A stretch of 41,465 nt of DNA from Chlorobium sp. (GCA_028280025.1 JANQMO010000072.1:1-41465); one strand, 5' to 3'. Shown: positions 17,054-25,684, counted from the stretch's first letter. The notes: generated by a model not told the origin, from the letters alone. Numbers and translations: made by a program.

Positions 17054-18355
17054 ATGCGTACGTTTTTCGAGTTTGACCGCCATGGAGCAACATTCTCCCG
17101 CGAAATTCTCGGCGGGCTGACGACATTTGTCACTGTAGCCTATATCATTGTCGTCAACCCGGCCATACTGGAAACCGCCGGAATACCCAGGGACGCCTCC
17201 ATGACAGCAACAATCCTGACGGCTGTTTTCGGCACGCTCCTGATGGGAATCTACGCGAAGAGGCCGTTTGCCATTGCTCCGTACATGGGCGAAAACGCGT
17301 TTATCGCCTTTACGGTCGTACAGGCTCTGAACCACTCATGGCAAACCGCCCTTGCCGCAGTCTTTATCAGCGGGGTACTCTTTACCATTCTGACGCTTGC
17401 AGGTCTGAGAAGCTGGCTGTCAAAAGCAATCCCGCGGACACTCAAATACAGTTTTGCCGTCGGCATAGGCCTTTTCCTCGCATTCATCGGTTTCAGCGAC
17501 ATGGGCGTTGTCGCCCTGGGCGTTCAGGGAGCTCCAGTGAAAATGGCTGATATTTCAGCCCTTCCCGTTCTCATCAGTATCGGCGGATTGCTGCTGATTT
17601 CCATTCTGCTCGCATTCAGGGTGGTGGGAGCGATCCTTATCGGCATGCTTTTGACGACGGCAGCGATGATCGCAGCCGGGCTGCAGCCGCTGCCGGACAA
17701 GCTGGTAAGCATGCCGCCTTCCCTTGCGCCGATCTTCCTTCAGATAGACTTCGCGGCAGCAATGACCTGGGGCTTCATCGGTGTGATAACAAGCGTCCTG
17801 GTAATGGATTTCGTCGACACGATGGGCACCCTGATCGGGCTTTCATCACGGGCCGACCTCCTCGATGATAACGACAACCTGCCGGAAATAGAAAAGCCTA
17901 TGCTGGTCGACGCTCTTTCCACCATAGCCGCCTCGCTTTTTGGCACAACAACCGCAGGAGTCTATATAGAATCGGCAGCCGGCATAGAACAGGGAGGGAA
18001 AACCGGTTTCACCGCTATCGTTGTCGCCATTCTCTTTGCACTCGCGCTCTTCTTTTCGCCTGTGCTGACTATCGTACCTGGCGCGGCCTACGGGCCGGCG
18101 CTGGTTGTCGTCGGAATGTTCATGCTCCAGTCGGTTGCCAGGTTTGACTTTGACGATTATACCGAACTTATGCCGGGCTTTCTTACCGTTACCCTGATGA
18201 TATTCACTTTCAATATCGGTGTCGGCATCACCGCCGGCTTCATCGCCTATGTCGCCATCAAGCTCCTGACAGGCAAGGCATCATCTGTTCATCCGGGCAT
18301 GTGGATACTTGCAGCCCTGTCTTTGACCTTCTATCTTTTCTATCCCTATCATTGA
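17054..18355 (+). CDS. NCS2-family nucleobase permease (AzgA/PbuG-like)
   Basis: A 433-residue polytopic protein. It opens with FFEFDRHGATFSREILGGLTTFVTVAYIIVVNP and has GENAFIAFTVV and DFVDTMGTLIGL, the pattern of the AzgA-type branch of NCS2 transporters, which take up adenine, guanine or hypoxanthine by proton symport. The conserved AGVYIESAAGIEQGGKTGFT segment lies near residue 300-320. A nitrilase-family gene starts 12 bases downstream, so the two are probably one operon. Exact base specificity is not visible. Confidence 0.93.
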   Translation: MRTFFEFDRHGATFSREILGGLTTFVTVAYIIVVNPAILETAGIPRDASMTATILTAVFGTLLMGIYAKRPFAIAPYMGENAFIAFTVVQALNHSWQTALAAVFISGVLFTILTLAGLRSWLSKAIPRTLKYSFAVGIGLFLAFIGFSDMGVVALGVQGAPVKMADISALPVLISIGGLLLISILLAFRVVGAILIGMLLTTAAMIAAGLQPLPDKLVSMPPSLAPIFLQIDFAAAMTWGFIGVITSVLVMDFVDTMGTLIGLSSRADLLDDNDNLPEIEKPMLVDALSTIAASLFGTTTAGVYIESAAGIEQGGKTGFTAIVVAILFALALFFSPVLTIVPGAAYGPALVVVGMFMLQSVARFDFDDYTELMPGFLTVTLMIFTFNIGVGITAGFIAYVAIKLLTGKASSVHPGMWILAALSLTFYLFYPYH

Positions 18356-18367
18356 TCCCGAAGGCAT

Positions 18368-19225
18368 ATGCAGAAACCACGATTGAGAATAGTACAGTCA
18401 GATTGCGTTCTGGCCAATTTCGAAGCAAATCTGGCACGGCATATGAGCCTGATCGAAGAGGCCGTCAAAGAGAACATCAGCGCGATAGCGTTTCCGGAAC
18501 TGTCGCTGACCGGCTACAATGTTCAGGATGCCGCCCAGGATATCGCCCTGCACATCGATGACAAGGCATTCGATCCCCTGAGAGAACTCAGCAGGGACAT
18601 AACGATCATTTGCGGCGGAATCGAGCTGAGCGACGAGTATGGCGTTTATAACTCGGCGTTTCTTTTCGAGGACGGCCTGGCAAGAAGCGCACACAGAAAG
18701 ATATACCTCCCCACCTACGGCATGTTTGAAGAAATGCGCTATTTCTCGCCGGGACAGAAGGTGGAGGCCCTTTCATCGAAAAGGCTCAGCAAAATAGGCA
18801 TTGCCATCTGCGAAGACATGTGGCACGTTTCTGTCCCCTATCTTCTTGCCCATCAGGGAGCGAAACTGCTTTTCGTCCTTATGTCGAGCCCGCTGCGCCT
18901 GGCCCCGGGGCAGACAAAACCGGCAATCGTTCAGCAATGGCAGCAGATCATCAGCACCTATTCATTCCTCTTCAGCAGCTATGTCGCCTGTGTCAACAGG
19001 ATCGGCAATGAAGACAGCTTCACCTACTGGGGAAACTCCTCGGTTTCCGGTCCTGACGGAGCGCCTCTGGCAAGCGCACCGCTCTTCAAACCAGGCAGCT
19101 TCGACGTGACAATCGACCTCGATGCCGTCAAACAGGCCCGCATGCATTCGTCACATTTTCTCGACGAAGACCTTCGGCTCTTCGCCGCCGAACTCCGTGA
19201 TATCATGACCTGCCGGCCGGAATAA
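18368..19225 (+). CDS. Nitrilase-superfamily carbon-nitrogen hydrolase
   Basis: A 285-residue single-domain hydrolase with the Glu-Lys-Cys triad of the nitrilase fold: Glu in AIAFPELSLTGYN, Lys in AHRKIYLPTYGMFEE, and Cys in IGIAICEDMWH. The sequence resembles the glutaminase domain of glutamine-dependent NAD synthetase, but the synthetase half is absent and no nadE lies next to it. It could be a stand-alone amidase or omega-amidase. It follows the nucleobase permease by 12 bases, so an operon role in nitrogen salvage is possible; that is inference. Confidence 0.85.
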   Translation: MQKPRLRIVQSDCVLANFEANLARHMSLIEEAVKENISAIAFPELSLTGYNVQDAAQDIALHIDDKAFDPLRELSRDITIICGGIELSDEYGVYNSAFLFEDGLARSAHRKIYLPTYGMFEEMRYFSPGQKVEALSSKRLSKIGIAICEDMWHVSVPYLLAHQGAKLLFVLMSSPLRLAPGQTKPAIVQQWQQIISTYSFLFSSYVACVNRIGNEDSFTYWGNSSVSGPDGAPLASAPLFKPGSFDVTIDLDAVKQARMHSSHFLDEDLRLFAAELRDIMTCRPE

Positions 19226-19402
19226 ATTCGTGAATCGTGATTCGTAAATCGTGAATAGGATAAAGCGTCTAAAAGCTGAGCCACAGCTCAACCTCCCCTT
19301 TCTGACTCCTGCGAACGAAGTGAGCTACTCCTGGCTACTGCGCACAAAGTGCGCTACTTCTTTCTTACCATTCACGATTTACGATTCACCATTCACGATC
19401 AT
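19226..19402. repeat. Composite intergenic element with ~25-nt inverted ends
   Basis: The left end (19229-19258) and the right end (19371-19400) are near inverted copies built on ATTCACGATTTACG and its complement. Between them are smaller palindromes: CTGAGCCACAGCTCA and GCGCAC-AAA-GTGCGC (19340-19354). Single ends of the same family recur at 27859-27891, and the GCGCAC hairpin recurs at 37198-37212. It lies between the convergent ends of the nitrilase gene and ispE. Confidence 0.75.
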
Positions 19403-20259
19403 TCCATTCGAAACGACGGCGGCGTGAGGCTCACGGGATATCTTTCATGGAAGGTCTCTGCTGCAGTTTCTGCTTCTTCAATGTCCTGGAACAAACCGAA
19501 TACCGCTGAACCGCTCCCTGAAAGACTTGCATATAATGCCCCCTTGTCGAGCAGTTCCTCTTTCACAGCCCTTACTGAAGGATGGTTGTCGAAAACCACC
19601 GGTTCAAAATCGTTTTCATATGCCGTCAAAACTGCAGGATTACGGTTATTGCAGAGGTCGAGTGTCATCTGTTTCAGATCCGGCGTCTTTCTTTCAAAAC
19701 GGGGATAAAAGTTTTTGTATGCCCAGACAGTCGAAATATGTTCTCCGGGAAACACCGTGAGTATACTGAAAGGCAGCGAGCAGTCGATATCTTCGAGTTC
19801 GTCTCCTATTCCGGAAGCGAAAGCCAGTCCCGAGGTTTCGAGAAAATAGGGAACATCGGCTCCGAGTGCCACAGCAATGTCATGAAGCTCGGCTTCCGAA
19901 GCATTGATATTCCAGAGCGCGTTCAGCACGTTCAAGGTTTTGGCCGCATCACTGCTGCCTCCGCCAAGACCCGCGCCGAAAGGGATATTCTTGGCAAGAG
20001 AAATCGAGACTCCCTGTGACGTCCCCGCAAATTCGCGCAATGCCTGTGCTGCCTTCATACAGAGATTGTTCCCGTCCGAAGGAAGATCCTGGTTGCTGCA
20101 TGACATGGAAAGATCACCGGATGACGAAAACGAAAATTCGTCATACCAGTCGATTGGGGCAAAGACGGTTTCGAGGGTATGATAGCCGTCAGGTCGTTTA
20201 CCGGTTATAAAAAGACCGAGATTGATTTTTGCAAAAGCCTTCGCGGAGATCTGCTGCAT
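19399..20259 (-). CDS. ispE: 4-diphosphocytidyl-2-C-methyl-D-erythritol kinase
   Basis: The ATG at 20259 (MQQISAKAFAKINLGLFITG) gives 286 residues, normal for IspE; the longer frame from 20439 overlaps the divergent SPOR gene. It is a GHMP kinase: AKINLGL at the N-terminus, PFGAGLGGGSSDAAKTLN as ATP loop, and ASLSGSGSAVFGLF near the C-terminus. It catalyses the fourth step of the MEP pathway, which provides isoprenoid precursors for carotenoids, chlorophyll tails and quinones. The final codons run into the repeat element at 19226-19402. Confidence 0.96.
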   Translation of the reverse strand: MQQISAKAFAKINLGLFITGKRPDGYHTLETVFAPIDWYDEFSFSSSGDLSMSCSNQDLPSDGNNLCMKAAQALREFAGTSQGVSISLAKNIPFGAGLGGGSSDAAKTLNVLNALWNINASEAELHDIAVALGADVPYFLETSGLAFASGIGDELEDIDCSLPFSILTVFPGEHISTVWAYKNFYPRFERKTPDLKQMTLDLCNNRNPAVLTAYENDFEPVVFDNHPSVRAVKEELLDKGALYASLSGSGSAVFGLFQDIEEAETAAETFHERYPVSLTPPSFRME

Positions 20260-20339
20260 GGTATCCGGATTCGTTAATTGACAAGCGGCTGTTTTTGGAT
20301 ATATTGCCAGAAAAAGAACCAGCTTTGTAAAAGGTACCC

Positions 20340-20900
20340 ATGACCCTCCTGAAAACGTCGGCATTTCTGCTGTTGATCCTGCTCCAGGTCCCGCTGCAGG
20401 GAAACAGCTCCCTGGCGCAGACAAAAGGTTACAGGGCATTGATACTGCAATATGTGCGTCAAGATAAGGTTTATTTATTAGAAAAGCTGCGGCCGCGGGT
20501 AACGAACAAATCAGAGCAGACGGTTATCGATGCCCTCCTGACCGAAGACGGGCCTGTTGCTGCCGGGCTTTTTCATAAACAGCTTACCTACTACCCCGAT
20601 CCAGCCCTTGATTCCCTCAGCAAAGCCCGTCTCCTTGCCTACCGCTCAGCCCTTTTCCCGGCCGGGCAGCAGGCTGCCGCTTCCGCCAACGGCTCCTATT
20701 ACCTGCAGTTCGGCAGCTTCAGTTCTCTACACAACGCACAAAAGCTTGCCAACCGCATAAAAGCATACACCGCGGTCACAATCTTCAGTGAAAAAGGACT
20801 TCACAAGGTCAGAACCCGAAAAGGATTTTCAACAAAAGGAGAGGCAGCGAAAGGGGCCAAAAAGCTGCCCTTCCCCTCCATGACCGTCAGAATTAACTGA
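20340..20900 (+). CDS. Secreted SPOR-domain protein
   Basis: A 186-residue protein with an N-terminal signal sequence (LLKTSAFLLLILLQVPLQG). Residues about 118-185 form a SPOR domain (YYLQFGSFSSLHNAQKLANRI...VTIFSEKGLHKVRTRKGFSTKGEAAKGAKKL), which binds denuded glycan strands at division sites. The middle region is unknown. It starts 80 bases from divergent ispE and is followed after 27 bases by the sigma-54 activator gene, probably in one transcript. Confidence 0.85.
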   Translation: MTLLKTSAFLLLILLQVPLQGNSSLAQTKGYRALILQYVRQDKVYLLEKLRPRVTNKSEQTVIDALLTEDGPVAAGLFHKQLTYYPDPALDSLSKARLLAYRSALFPAGQQAAASANGSYYLQFGSFSSLHNAQKLANRIKAYTAVTIFSEKGLHKVRTRKGFSTKGEAAKGAKKLPFPSMTVRIN

Positions 20901-20927
20901 AAGGCTTTTCCCTCCAGAAACCAGACG

Positions 20928-22112
20928 ATGAGCAGAACAATCGATTTCCTTGGCCAATCCGCTCCCATCCAGGAACTGAAACATCTTGCGATACAGGTTG
21001 CCCAAACGGAAGCCACAGTACTCATTACAGGTGAAACCGGCTCCGGCAAGGAGGTTCTGTCCCGCTTTATACATGCAAACAGTAAGCGTGCGCACCGGAA
21101 TTTCATTCCGGTCAACTGCGGAGCTATTCCTGCAGGCATCCTCGAATCCGAGCTTTTCGGACATGAAAAAGGCGCTTTCACAGGGGCACTGCAAAGCCGT
21201 AAAGGATACTTCGAGAGCGCGGACAAGGGAACCATATTTCTCGACGAAATCGGAGAAATGCCCCTTGAAACACAGGTAAAATTGCTGAGAGTCATCGAAA
21301 CCGGAGAATATCAGAAAGTCGGATCATCGGAAACCATGTATACCGACACACGGCTCATAGCTGCCACGAACAGGAACCTGCAGCAGGCCGTCACGGAAAA
21401 AAGCTTCAGAGAAGACCTCTTCTACCGGCTTCGCAGCGTTGAACTTCATATCCCTCCCCTGCGGGAAAGGGGACAGGATATTCTGATCCTTGCCGAATAC
21501 TTTATCACCCGGTTCGAACAACAACATGGTCTTTCGTTCGAAGGGTTTACCAATGACGCCTCTGAAATTCTGCTCCGCTACAGTTGGCCGGGGAACATCC
21601 GTGAACTCAAAAACCTTATAGAATCGCTGCTGATCCTGGAAGAAGGCAAACAGATCACATCGGAAATCCTGGAAAAACACCTTGTTCAGAGAAATCGCGA
21701 CAAAGGACTTGTGCATGATCCGGAACGGTCGGAAAAAAACGAGCTGAACCTCATTTACAACAGCCTGATACAGCTCCACCACGAAATCAACGAAATCAGG
21801 AGACTGCTCATACAGAGGGAGCAGAATGAAAACGCGGAGAGGAAACAACCGCTTCTTCTCCCTCCGCCGGTCACTGAACCGCAACCCGGCACTGCCCCCG
21901 CCCATTCACCGACCGAGAATGAACAGAGCGACACCGCCATCATGACGCTTGAAGAACTTGAAAAAAAGACGATTGCCGATACGCTGGAACGATGCCGCGG
22001 CAATAAACGCCGGACAGCTGCGTTGCTTGGCATCAATGAAAGAACCCTGTACAGAAAAATCGGTAAATACGGCCTCGGAGATAACGACCGCGTGCAATCA
22101 CCCGGTTCATAA
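20928..22112 (+). CDS. Sigma-54-dependent transcriptional activator without N-terminal sensor
   Basis: A 394-residue bacterial enhancer-binding protein. The AAA+ domain starts almost at once: Walker A GETGSGKE at 35-42, the sigma-54-contacting GAFTGA at 82-87, Walker B GTIFLDEIGEM, and the arginine-finger region FREDLFYRLRSVELHIPPLRERG. A linker rich in Glu/Gln and Pro (about 250-335) leads to a Fis-type helix-turn-helix at the end (RRTAALLGINERTLYRKIGKYG). There is no receiver, GAF or PAS domain, so activity is set by expression or a partner protein (PspF-like). It overlaps the convergent lnt gene by six bases. A candidate target is the sigma-54 promoter at 34765-34781; that link is speculative. 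Confidence 0.93.
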   Translation: MSRTIDFLGQSAPIQELKHLAIQVAQTEATVLITGETGSGKEVLSRFIHANSKRAHRNFIPVNCGAIPAGILESELFGHEKGAFTGALQSRKGYFESADKGTIFLDEIGEMPLETQVKLLRVIETGEYQKVGSSETMYTDTRLIAATNRNLQQAVTEKSFREDLFYRLRSVELHIPPLRERGQDILILAEYFITRFEQQHGLSFEGFTNDASEILLRYSWPGNIRELKNLIESLLILEEGKQITSEILEKHLVQRNRDKGLVHDPERSEKNELNLIYNSLIQLHHEINEIRRLLIQREQNENAERKQPLLLPPPVTEPQPGTAPAHSPTENEQSDTAIMTLEELEKKTIADTLERCRGNKRRTAALLGINERTLYRKIGKYGLGDNDRVQSPGS

Positions 22113-23738
22113 TCTCTCTTCTTCGTCTGCTTTCCTTCTGAAAAACAATACGACCAAAAGGACCACCCCGGAAACAGCCGCTGCAGCCTTCGGGAGAATA
22201 TCCGGATGTGTTGTGTAAAATGTCATGTCGCTCTTCCGTTCCACTTCCGCACTGAGGAATGTACTTTCCCACCACGGGACATCGGCGTACACTCGTCCGA
22301 AACGATCGATAAACTGGGACACACCGGTATTGGCACACCGAACCATGGAACGTCTGTTCTCGATACAGCGGAATCGGGCGATGGCGGCATGCTGGTAAGG
22401 ACCGTATGATTTTTCGTACCAGCCGTCATTGGTTATCACGGTGAGAAATTCAGCGCCCCTTCTGACAAACTCCGCCACAAGCCCCGGAAAAATTGATTCG
22501 TAACAGATACTGTTCGACGTCCTGACGTTTTCTCCGGAAGCCGTCCTGAACTCCATGATCGTCCAGTTCTCCCCTTTTCCCCAGCTGCTTATTCCCACCA
22601 GCGAAATCGTCAGGTTGTCAAGCCACGGGAAATACTCCATGAAGGGGACCCGTTCGGCAAAAGGAACCAGCTTCATTTTTCTATATACCTGCGGATCGGA
22701 ACGACCAGGAGAAACAAGCATCGAGGCGTTATATGCCTGGTAATAATGCTCTTCTTCGGGATCATACCTGTACAGGAACTCCTTGCCGGCCACTTCTTCA
22801 TCACTGAATGAAACGATATCGGAATAACCGGACAGAAGAGGTGCGTTCCAGCGATGCATTCTGGTTCTGAGATACTCGAAATAGGGCGCGTTCTTTTCGT
22901 GAAGAATGTAGAACGGTATCGCGGTTTCCGGCCAGATCACCAGATCCGCCCTGTTTTTTCTCATCGCCCTGTCTGTCATACTGAAATACAGCTGCATGAT
23001 ATCATGAGCTGAATACAACTGCCATTTGTCGAGAGGATTGATATTCGGCTGGATGAGGGACACCTTGATCCCAGGCAGAGATTCACGAGGTCCGCGATCG
23101 GCGATAACAGCAGAGGAATAGCCGATTGAGAAGAGGATCATCAGCGCCAGTATCGCTGCATGCGCCGCCACCCCCTTTCGCTGCCGGAGCCTGAACCAGA
23201 TATCGACCACAATGACATTGAAACACAGAAGCCAGAAACTGACTCCCCAGACACCGGTAATATCAGCATACTGAATCATTCCGGTAAACAGTGCCTGGGA
23301 ATTGCCGAATACAAGCCAGCCCAGCGAAAGGTCCTGAAGGATATAGAGCCACTCCCAGGCAACCCAGAAGAAAGGCAGCCCGAAAAGCGCATGGCTGTAC
23401 CCCATGCGTTGTTTCAGTATGAAAAACACTATGAGAGGAATTGTAAGGAAAAAGGCCTGGGCGATCATCGTCAGCAATCCTCCGGGCAGCGTTGCATAAC
23501 AAACCCACCAGAGCGTGATGGAACAATACACCAGCATGGCAGAATAAATCCGCCCGTAGAACTGTCTGAACGAGCAGTCATCACGAAGAGAAACAAGAAG
23601 CGGAACAAGTGCGATCCAGGCAAGTGAATCGAGCCTGATGAAAGGATAGCTTGGAAAAGAAATCCCGAGCAGGAAACCGCTCAGCACCGGCAGACCGTAT
23701 CCGTGAAGCCCCTTGATAGACGCAGAAAAACGTGACAT
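22107..23738 (-). CDS. lnt: Apolipoprotein N-acyltransferase
   Basis: Start taken at ATG 23738 (MSRFSASIKGLHGYG), giving 543 residues; the frame continues to a TTG at 23849 that adds an unlikely leader. The N-terminal half has several membrane spans (GFLLGISFPSYP; WIALVPLLVSL). The C-terminal half is a periplasmic nitrilase domain with triad Glu in VIWPETAIP, Lys in KMKLVPFAERVP and Cys in SICYESIFP, followed by NDGWYEKSYGPYQH. It adds the third acyl chain to lipoproteins before LolCDE export, a functional tie to the LolD-like ATPase at 3764. Its last codons overlap the end of the convergent activator gene. Confidence 0.94.
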   Translation of the reverse strand: MSRFSASIKGLHGYGLPVLSGFLLGISFPSYPFIRLDSLAWIALVPLLVSLRDDCSFRQFYGRIYSAMLVYCSITLWWVCYATLPGGLLTMIAQAFFLTIPLIVFFILKQRMGYSHALFGLPFFWVAWEWLYILQDLSLGWLVFGNSQALFTGMIQYADITGVWGVSFWLLCFNVIVVDIWFRLRQRKGVAAHAAILALMILFSIGYSSAVIADRGPRESLPGIKVSLIQPNINPLDKWQLYSAHDIMQLYFSMTDRAMRKNRADLVIWPETAIPFYILHEKNAPYFEYLRTRMHRWNAPLLSGYSDIVSFSDEEVAGKEFLYRYDPEEEHYYQAYNASMLVSPGRSDPQVYRKMKLVPFAERVPFMEYFPWLDNLTISLVGISSWGKGENWTIMEFRTASGENVRTSNSICYESIFPGLVAEFVRRGAEFLTVITNDGWYEKSYGPYQHAAIARFRCIENRRSMVRCANTGVSQFIDRFGRVYADVPWWESTFLSAEVERKSDMTFYTTHPDILPKAAAAVSGVVLLVVLFFRRKADEEERL

Positions 23739-24032
23739 CCGGTTCAGGATTGTTGTTGCGGAACAAGACGGCTCAAAAATAGCAAAAACAGGAGACAAAC
23801 TGTCAAAAGAAAAGAGAAGCGTCAGGGAATCGACCCTGAGAAAAAACAACAGTCTGTCGTTACGAAAAAGAAGTATAAAGGGCTGGCTGTAAAGGGTTGA
23901 AAGAGGTATATTTTCTTTTATTTATTTATTTTTATTCTTTAAATTTGTTTCAAGCTGTTATTTAACAGGAATTACCAGCATAACAACATTCTGCTGAACA
24001 ATTTCTCAACGCCACCAAAAAGGAGATTCATT
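23739..24032 (+). promoter_or_regulatory. fmoA upstream region
   Basis: AT-rich leader between divergent lnt and fmoA. A weak sigma-70-like pair, TTGAAA (23897-23902) and TATTTA (23919-23924) with a 16-base spacer, is one candidate promoter. Low-complexity TTTATTTATT follows. A 14-base palindrome CTGTTA-TT-TAACAG lies at 23955-23968, inside the presumed leader or operator. The ribosome-binding site AAGGAG is at the proper distance from the ATG. Promoter choice is uncertain. Confidence 0.35.
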
Positions 24033-25136
24033 ATGGCTCTATTCGGCACAAAAGACACAACAACCGCTCATGCTGATTACGAGATTATTCTCGAGGGTGG
24101 TTCCAGTTCTTGGGGACAAGTGAAAGGCCGTGCAAAAGTGAATGCACCGGCAGCCCTCCCTTTGTTGCCTGCTGACTGCAACATCAAGATCGATGCCAAA
24201 CCGCTTGACAAACAGAATGGTACGGTACGGTTTACCTGCGCTATCGAATCTATTGTCGACAGCACAAAAAACAAGCTGAATGTTGAAGTCGATATTGCCA
24301 ACGAAACAAAAGACAGAAGAGTCGCTGTTGGTGAAGGAAGCCTTTCGGTTGGCGACTTCTCTCACTCGTTCTCCTTTGAAGGTTCAGTAGTCAACATGTA
24401 CTATTACCGTTCGGACGCTGTACGCAGAAACGTCCCGAACCCCATTTACCAGCAGGGACGCCAGTTTCATGACATTCTCATGAAGGTTCCTCTGGAAAAC
24501 AACGACCTTATTGACACATGGGAAGGATTCCAGCGTTCAATGTCCGGTGGCGGCGCAAACTTTAACGACTGGATCAGGGAATTCTGGTTTATCGGCCCTG
24601 CTTTCACGGCAATCAACGAAGGCGGACAGCGCATCTCACCGATCCAGGTGAACAGTTCAGGCGTTCAGAGCGGCGAAAAAGGCCCGGTCGGCGTCACGCG
24701 CTGGAAATTCTCGCATGCCGGTTCCGGTATCGTGGATTCCATCTCCCGCTGGTCCGAGCTCTTCCCGGTAGAACAGCTCAACAAACCCGCTTCTATCGAA
24801 GGCGGCTTCCGTTCCGATTCACAGGGTATTGAAGTCAAGGTAGACGGTAATCTCCCGGGCGTCTCCCGCGATGCAGGAGGAGGTCTTCGCAGGGTTTTGA
24901 ATCACCCGCTGATTCCTCTTGTGCACCATGGCATGGTAGGCAAATTCAACGATTTTACCGTCGATGCGCAGCTTAAGGTCGTTCTGCCGAAAGGCTACAA
25001 GGTCCGTTATGCTGCACCCCAGTTCCGTTCACAGAACCTCGAAGAGTATCGCTGGAGCGGTGGCGCGTATGCACGCTGGGTGGAACATGTCTGTAAAGGA
25101 GGAACAGGCCAGTTTGAAGTGCTGTACGCACAGTAA
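24033..25136 (+). CDS. fmoA: Fenna-Matthews-Olson bacteriochlorophyll a protein
   Basis: A 367-codon gene; mature protein 366 residues. FMO forms trimers between the chlorosome baseplate and the reaction centre and passes excitation energy through bacteriochlorophyll a. In mature numbering the magnesium ligands His110, His145, His290, His297 and His298 are all present, as is Leu242 for the backbone ligand. Two conserved cysteines lie at 48 and 353 (called Cys49/Cys353 in the literature, which links them to redox-dependent quenching). A third cysteine at 68 (RFTCAIES) is not in the P. aestuarii or C. tepidum sequences as I recall them. Strong AAGGAG ribosome-binding site and its own terminator (25158-25189). 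Found only in Chlorobi and a few chloracidobacteria, so it fixes the lineage. Confidence 0.99.
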   Translation: MALFGTKDTTTAHADYEIILEGGSSSWGQVKGRAKVNAPAALPLLPADCNIKIDAKPLDKQNGTVRFTCAIESIVDSTKNKLNVEVDIANETKDRRVAVGEGSLSVGDFSHSFSFEGSVVNMYYYRSDAVRRNVPNPIYQQGRQFHDILMKVPLENNDLIDTWEGFQRSMSGGGANFNDWIREFWFIGPAFTAINEGGQRISPIQVNSSGVQSGEKGPVGVTRWKFSHAGSGIVDSISRWSELFPVEQLNKPASIEGGFRSDSQGIEVKVDGNLPGVSRDAGGGLRRVLNHPLIPLVHHGMVGKFNDFTVDAQLKVVLPKGYKVRYAAPQFRSQNLEEYRWSGGAYARWVEHVCKGGTGQFEVLYAQ

Positions 25137-25157
25137 GCCTTTTTTCCACAGGAAAAC

Positions 25158-25189
25158 AAAAAGCCGGCGTTTTGTAGCGTCGGCTTTTT
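25158..25189. terminator. Bidirectional terminator between fmoA and MerR gene
   Basis: A 12-bp stem, AAAAAGCCGGCG against CGTCGGCTTTTT (one G-U pair), with an 8-base loop. The A and T tracts make it work in both directions, for fmoA and for the convergent MerR-family gene. Confidence 0.92.
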
Positions 25190-25211
25190 CATTTGCACTC
25201 ATGCACTCGTC

Positions 25212-25613
25212 TTATCCCAGCAACTGCAGAATACCCTCGACCTCTTCTTTTATTTCGAGAAGAAGTTCTTTTCTCCGCTGATGGGCAATCGCATGATTTT
25301 TCTTTTCGTTCCCCATCTGTTTTCGAAGCCGCAGAATTTCTTCAGCCTTATCGTCTGAATCGACAGCTTCAGCATCGCCCTTGACTATCTGCGATGCCTT
25401 TTCAAGCTTGTACCCCTGCTCATAGACAAGCCCCTTGATTGTCAGAACCAGAGCAATATCCTTGTTGGTATACCGGCGATTGTCCCTGGTATCCCTTGCA
25501 GGATTCAATTCGCTGAAAAATTTCTCCCAGTATCGCAGGAGATAACTCGGCACTCCGGTAATCCTGCTCACTTCCCCGATTGAATAGTAGCTTTTGTTAG
25601 ACTCGAACGGCAT
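25212..25613 (-). CDS. MerR-family transcriptional regulator
   Basis: A 133-residue protein from ATG 25613 (MPFESNKSYYSIGEVSR). The winged-helix DNA-binding head is clear: YSIGEVSRITGVPSYLLRYW, then NRRYTNKDIALVLTIKGLVYEQGYKLEKA. The C-terminus is a charged coiled coil and there is no ligand-binding or B12 domain. An ATG at 25643 with AAGGGG upstream is possible, but the predicted promoter at 25656-25684 would start the RNA near 25649, leaving that site almost leaderless; I therefore prefer 25613. The gene is convergent with fmoA. Its promoter spacer holds a dyad shared with the flavodoxin/PCP_red gene promoter, so autoregulation and control of that gene are plausible. Confidence 0.88.
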   Translation of the reverse strand: MPFESNKSYYSIGEVSRITGVPSYLLRYWEKFFSELNPARDTRDNRRYTNKDIALVLTIKGLVYEQGYKLEKASQIVKGDAEAVDSDDKAEEILRLRKQMGNEKKNHAIAHQRRKELLLEIKEEVEGILQLLG

Positions 25614-25655
25614 AACCCGGACACAAGAAATTTGATGAGGCATTAACAACCCCTT

Positions 25656-25684
25656 ATTATATCCTAAACTGAGCGTTTCAACAA
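25656..25684 (-). promoter_or_regulatory. Promoter of MerR-family gene with shared dyad spacer
   Basis: Reading the minus strand: -35 TTGTTG (25684-25679), a 17-base spacer, and -10 TATAAT (25661-25656), a near-consensus promoter. The spacer holds AAAC-N5-GTTT, and the block GTTGAAACGCTCAGTTTAG differs at one base from the promoter at 8560-8588. MerR regulators typically bind dyads between -35 and -10, which fits, though their spacers are usually 19-20 bases. Confidence 0.72.

Noticed and set aside
18425..18445. TGGCACGG as a second sigma-54 promoter
   Set aside because: It lies inside the nitrilase gene and lacks a GC 12 bases from GG.
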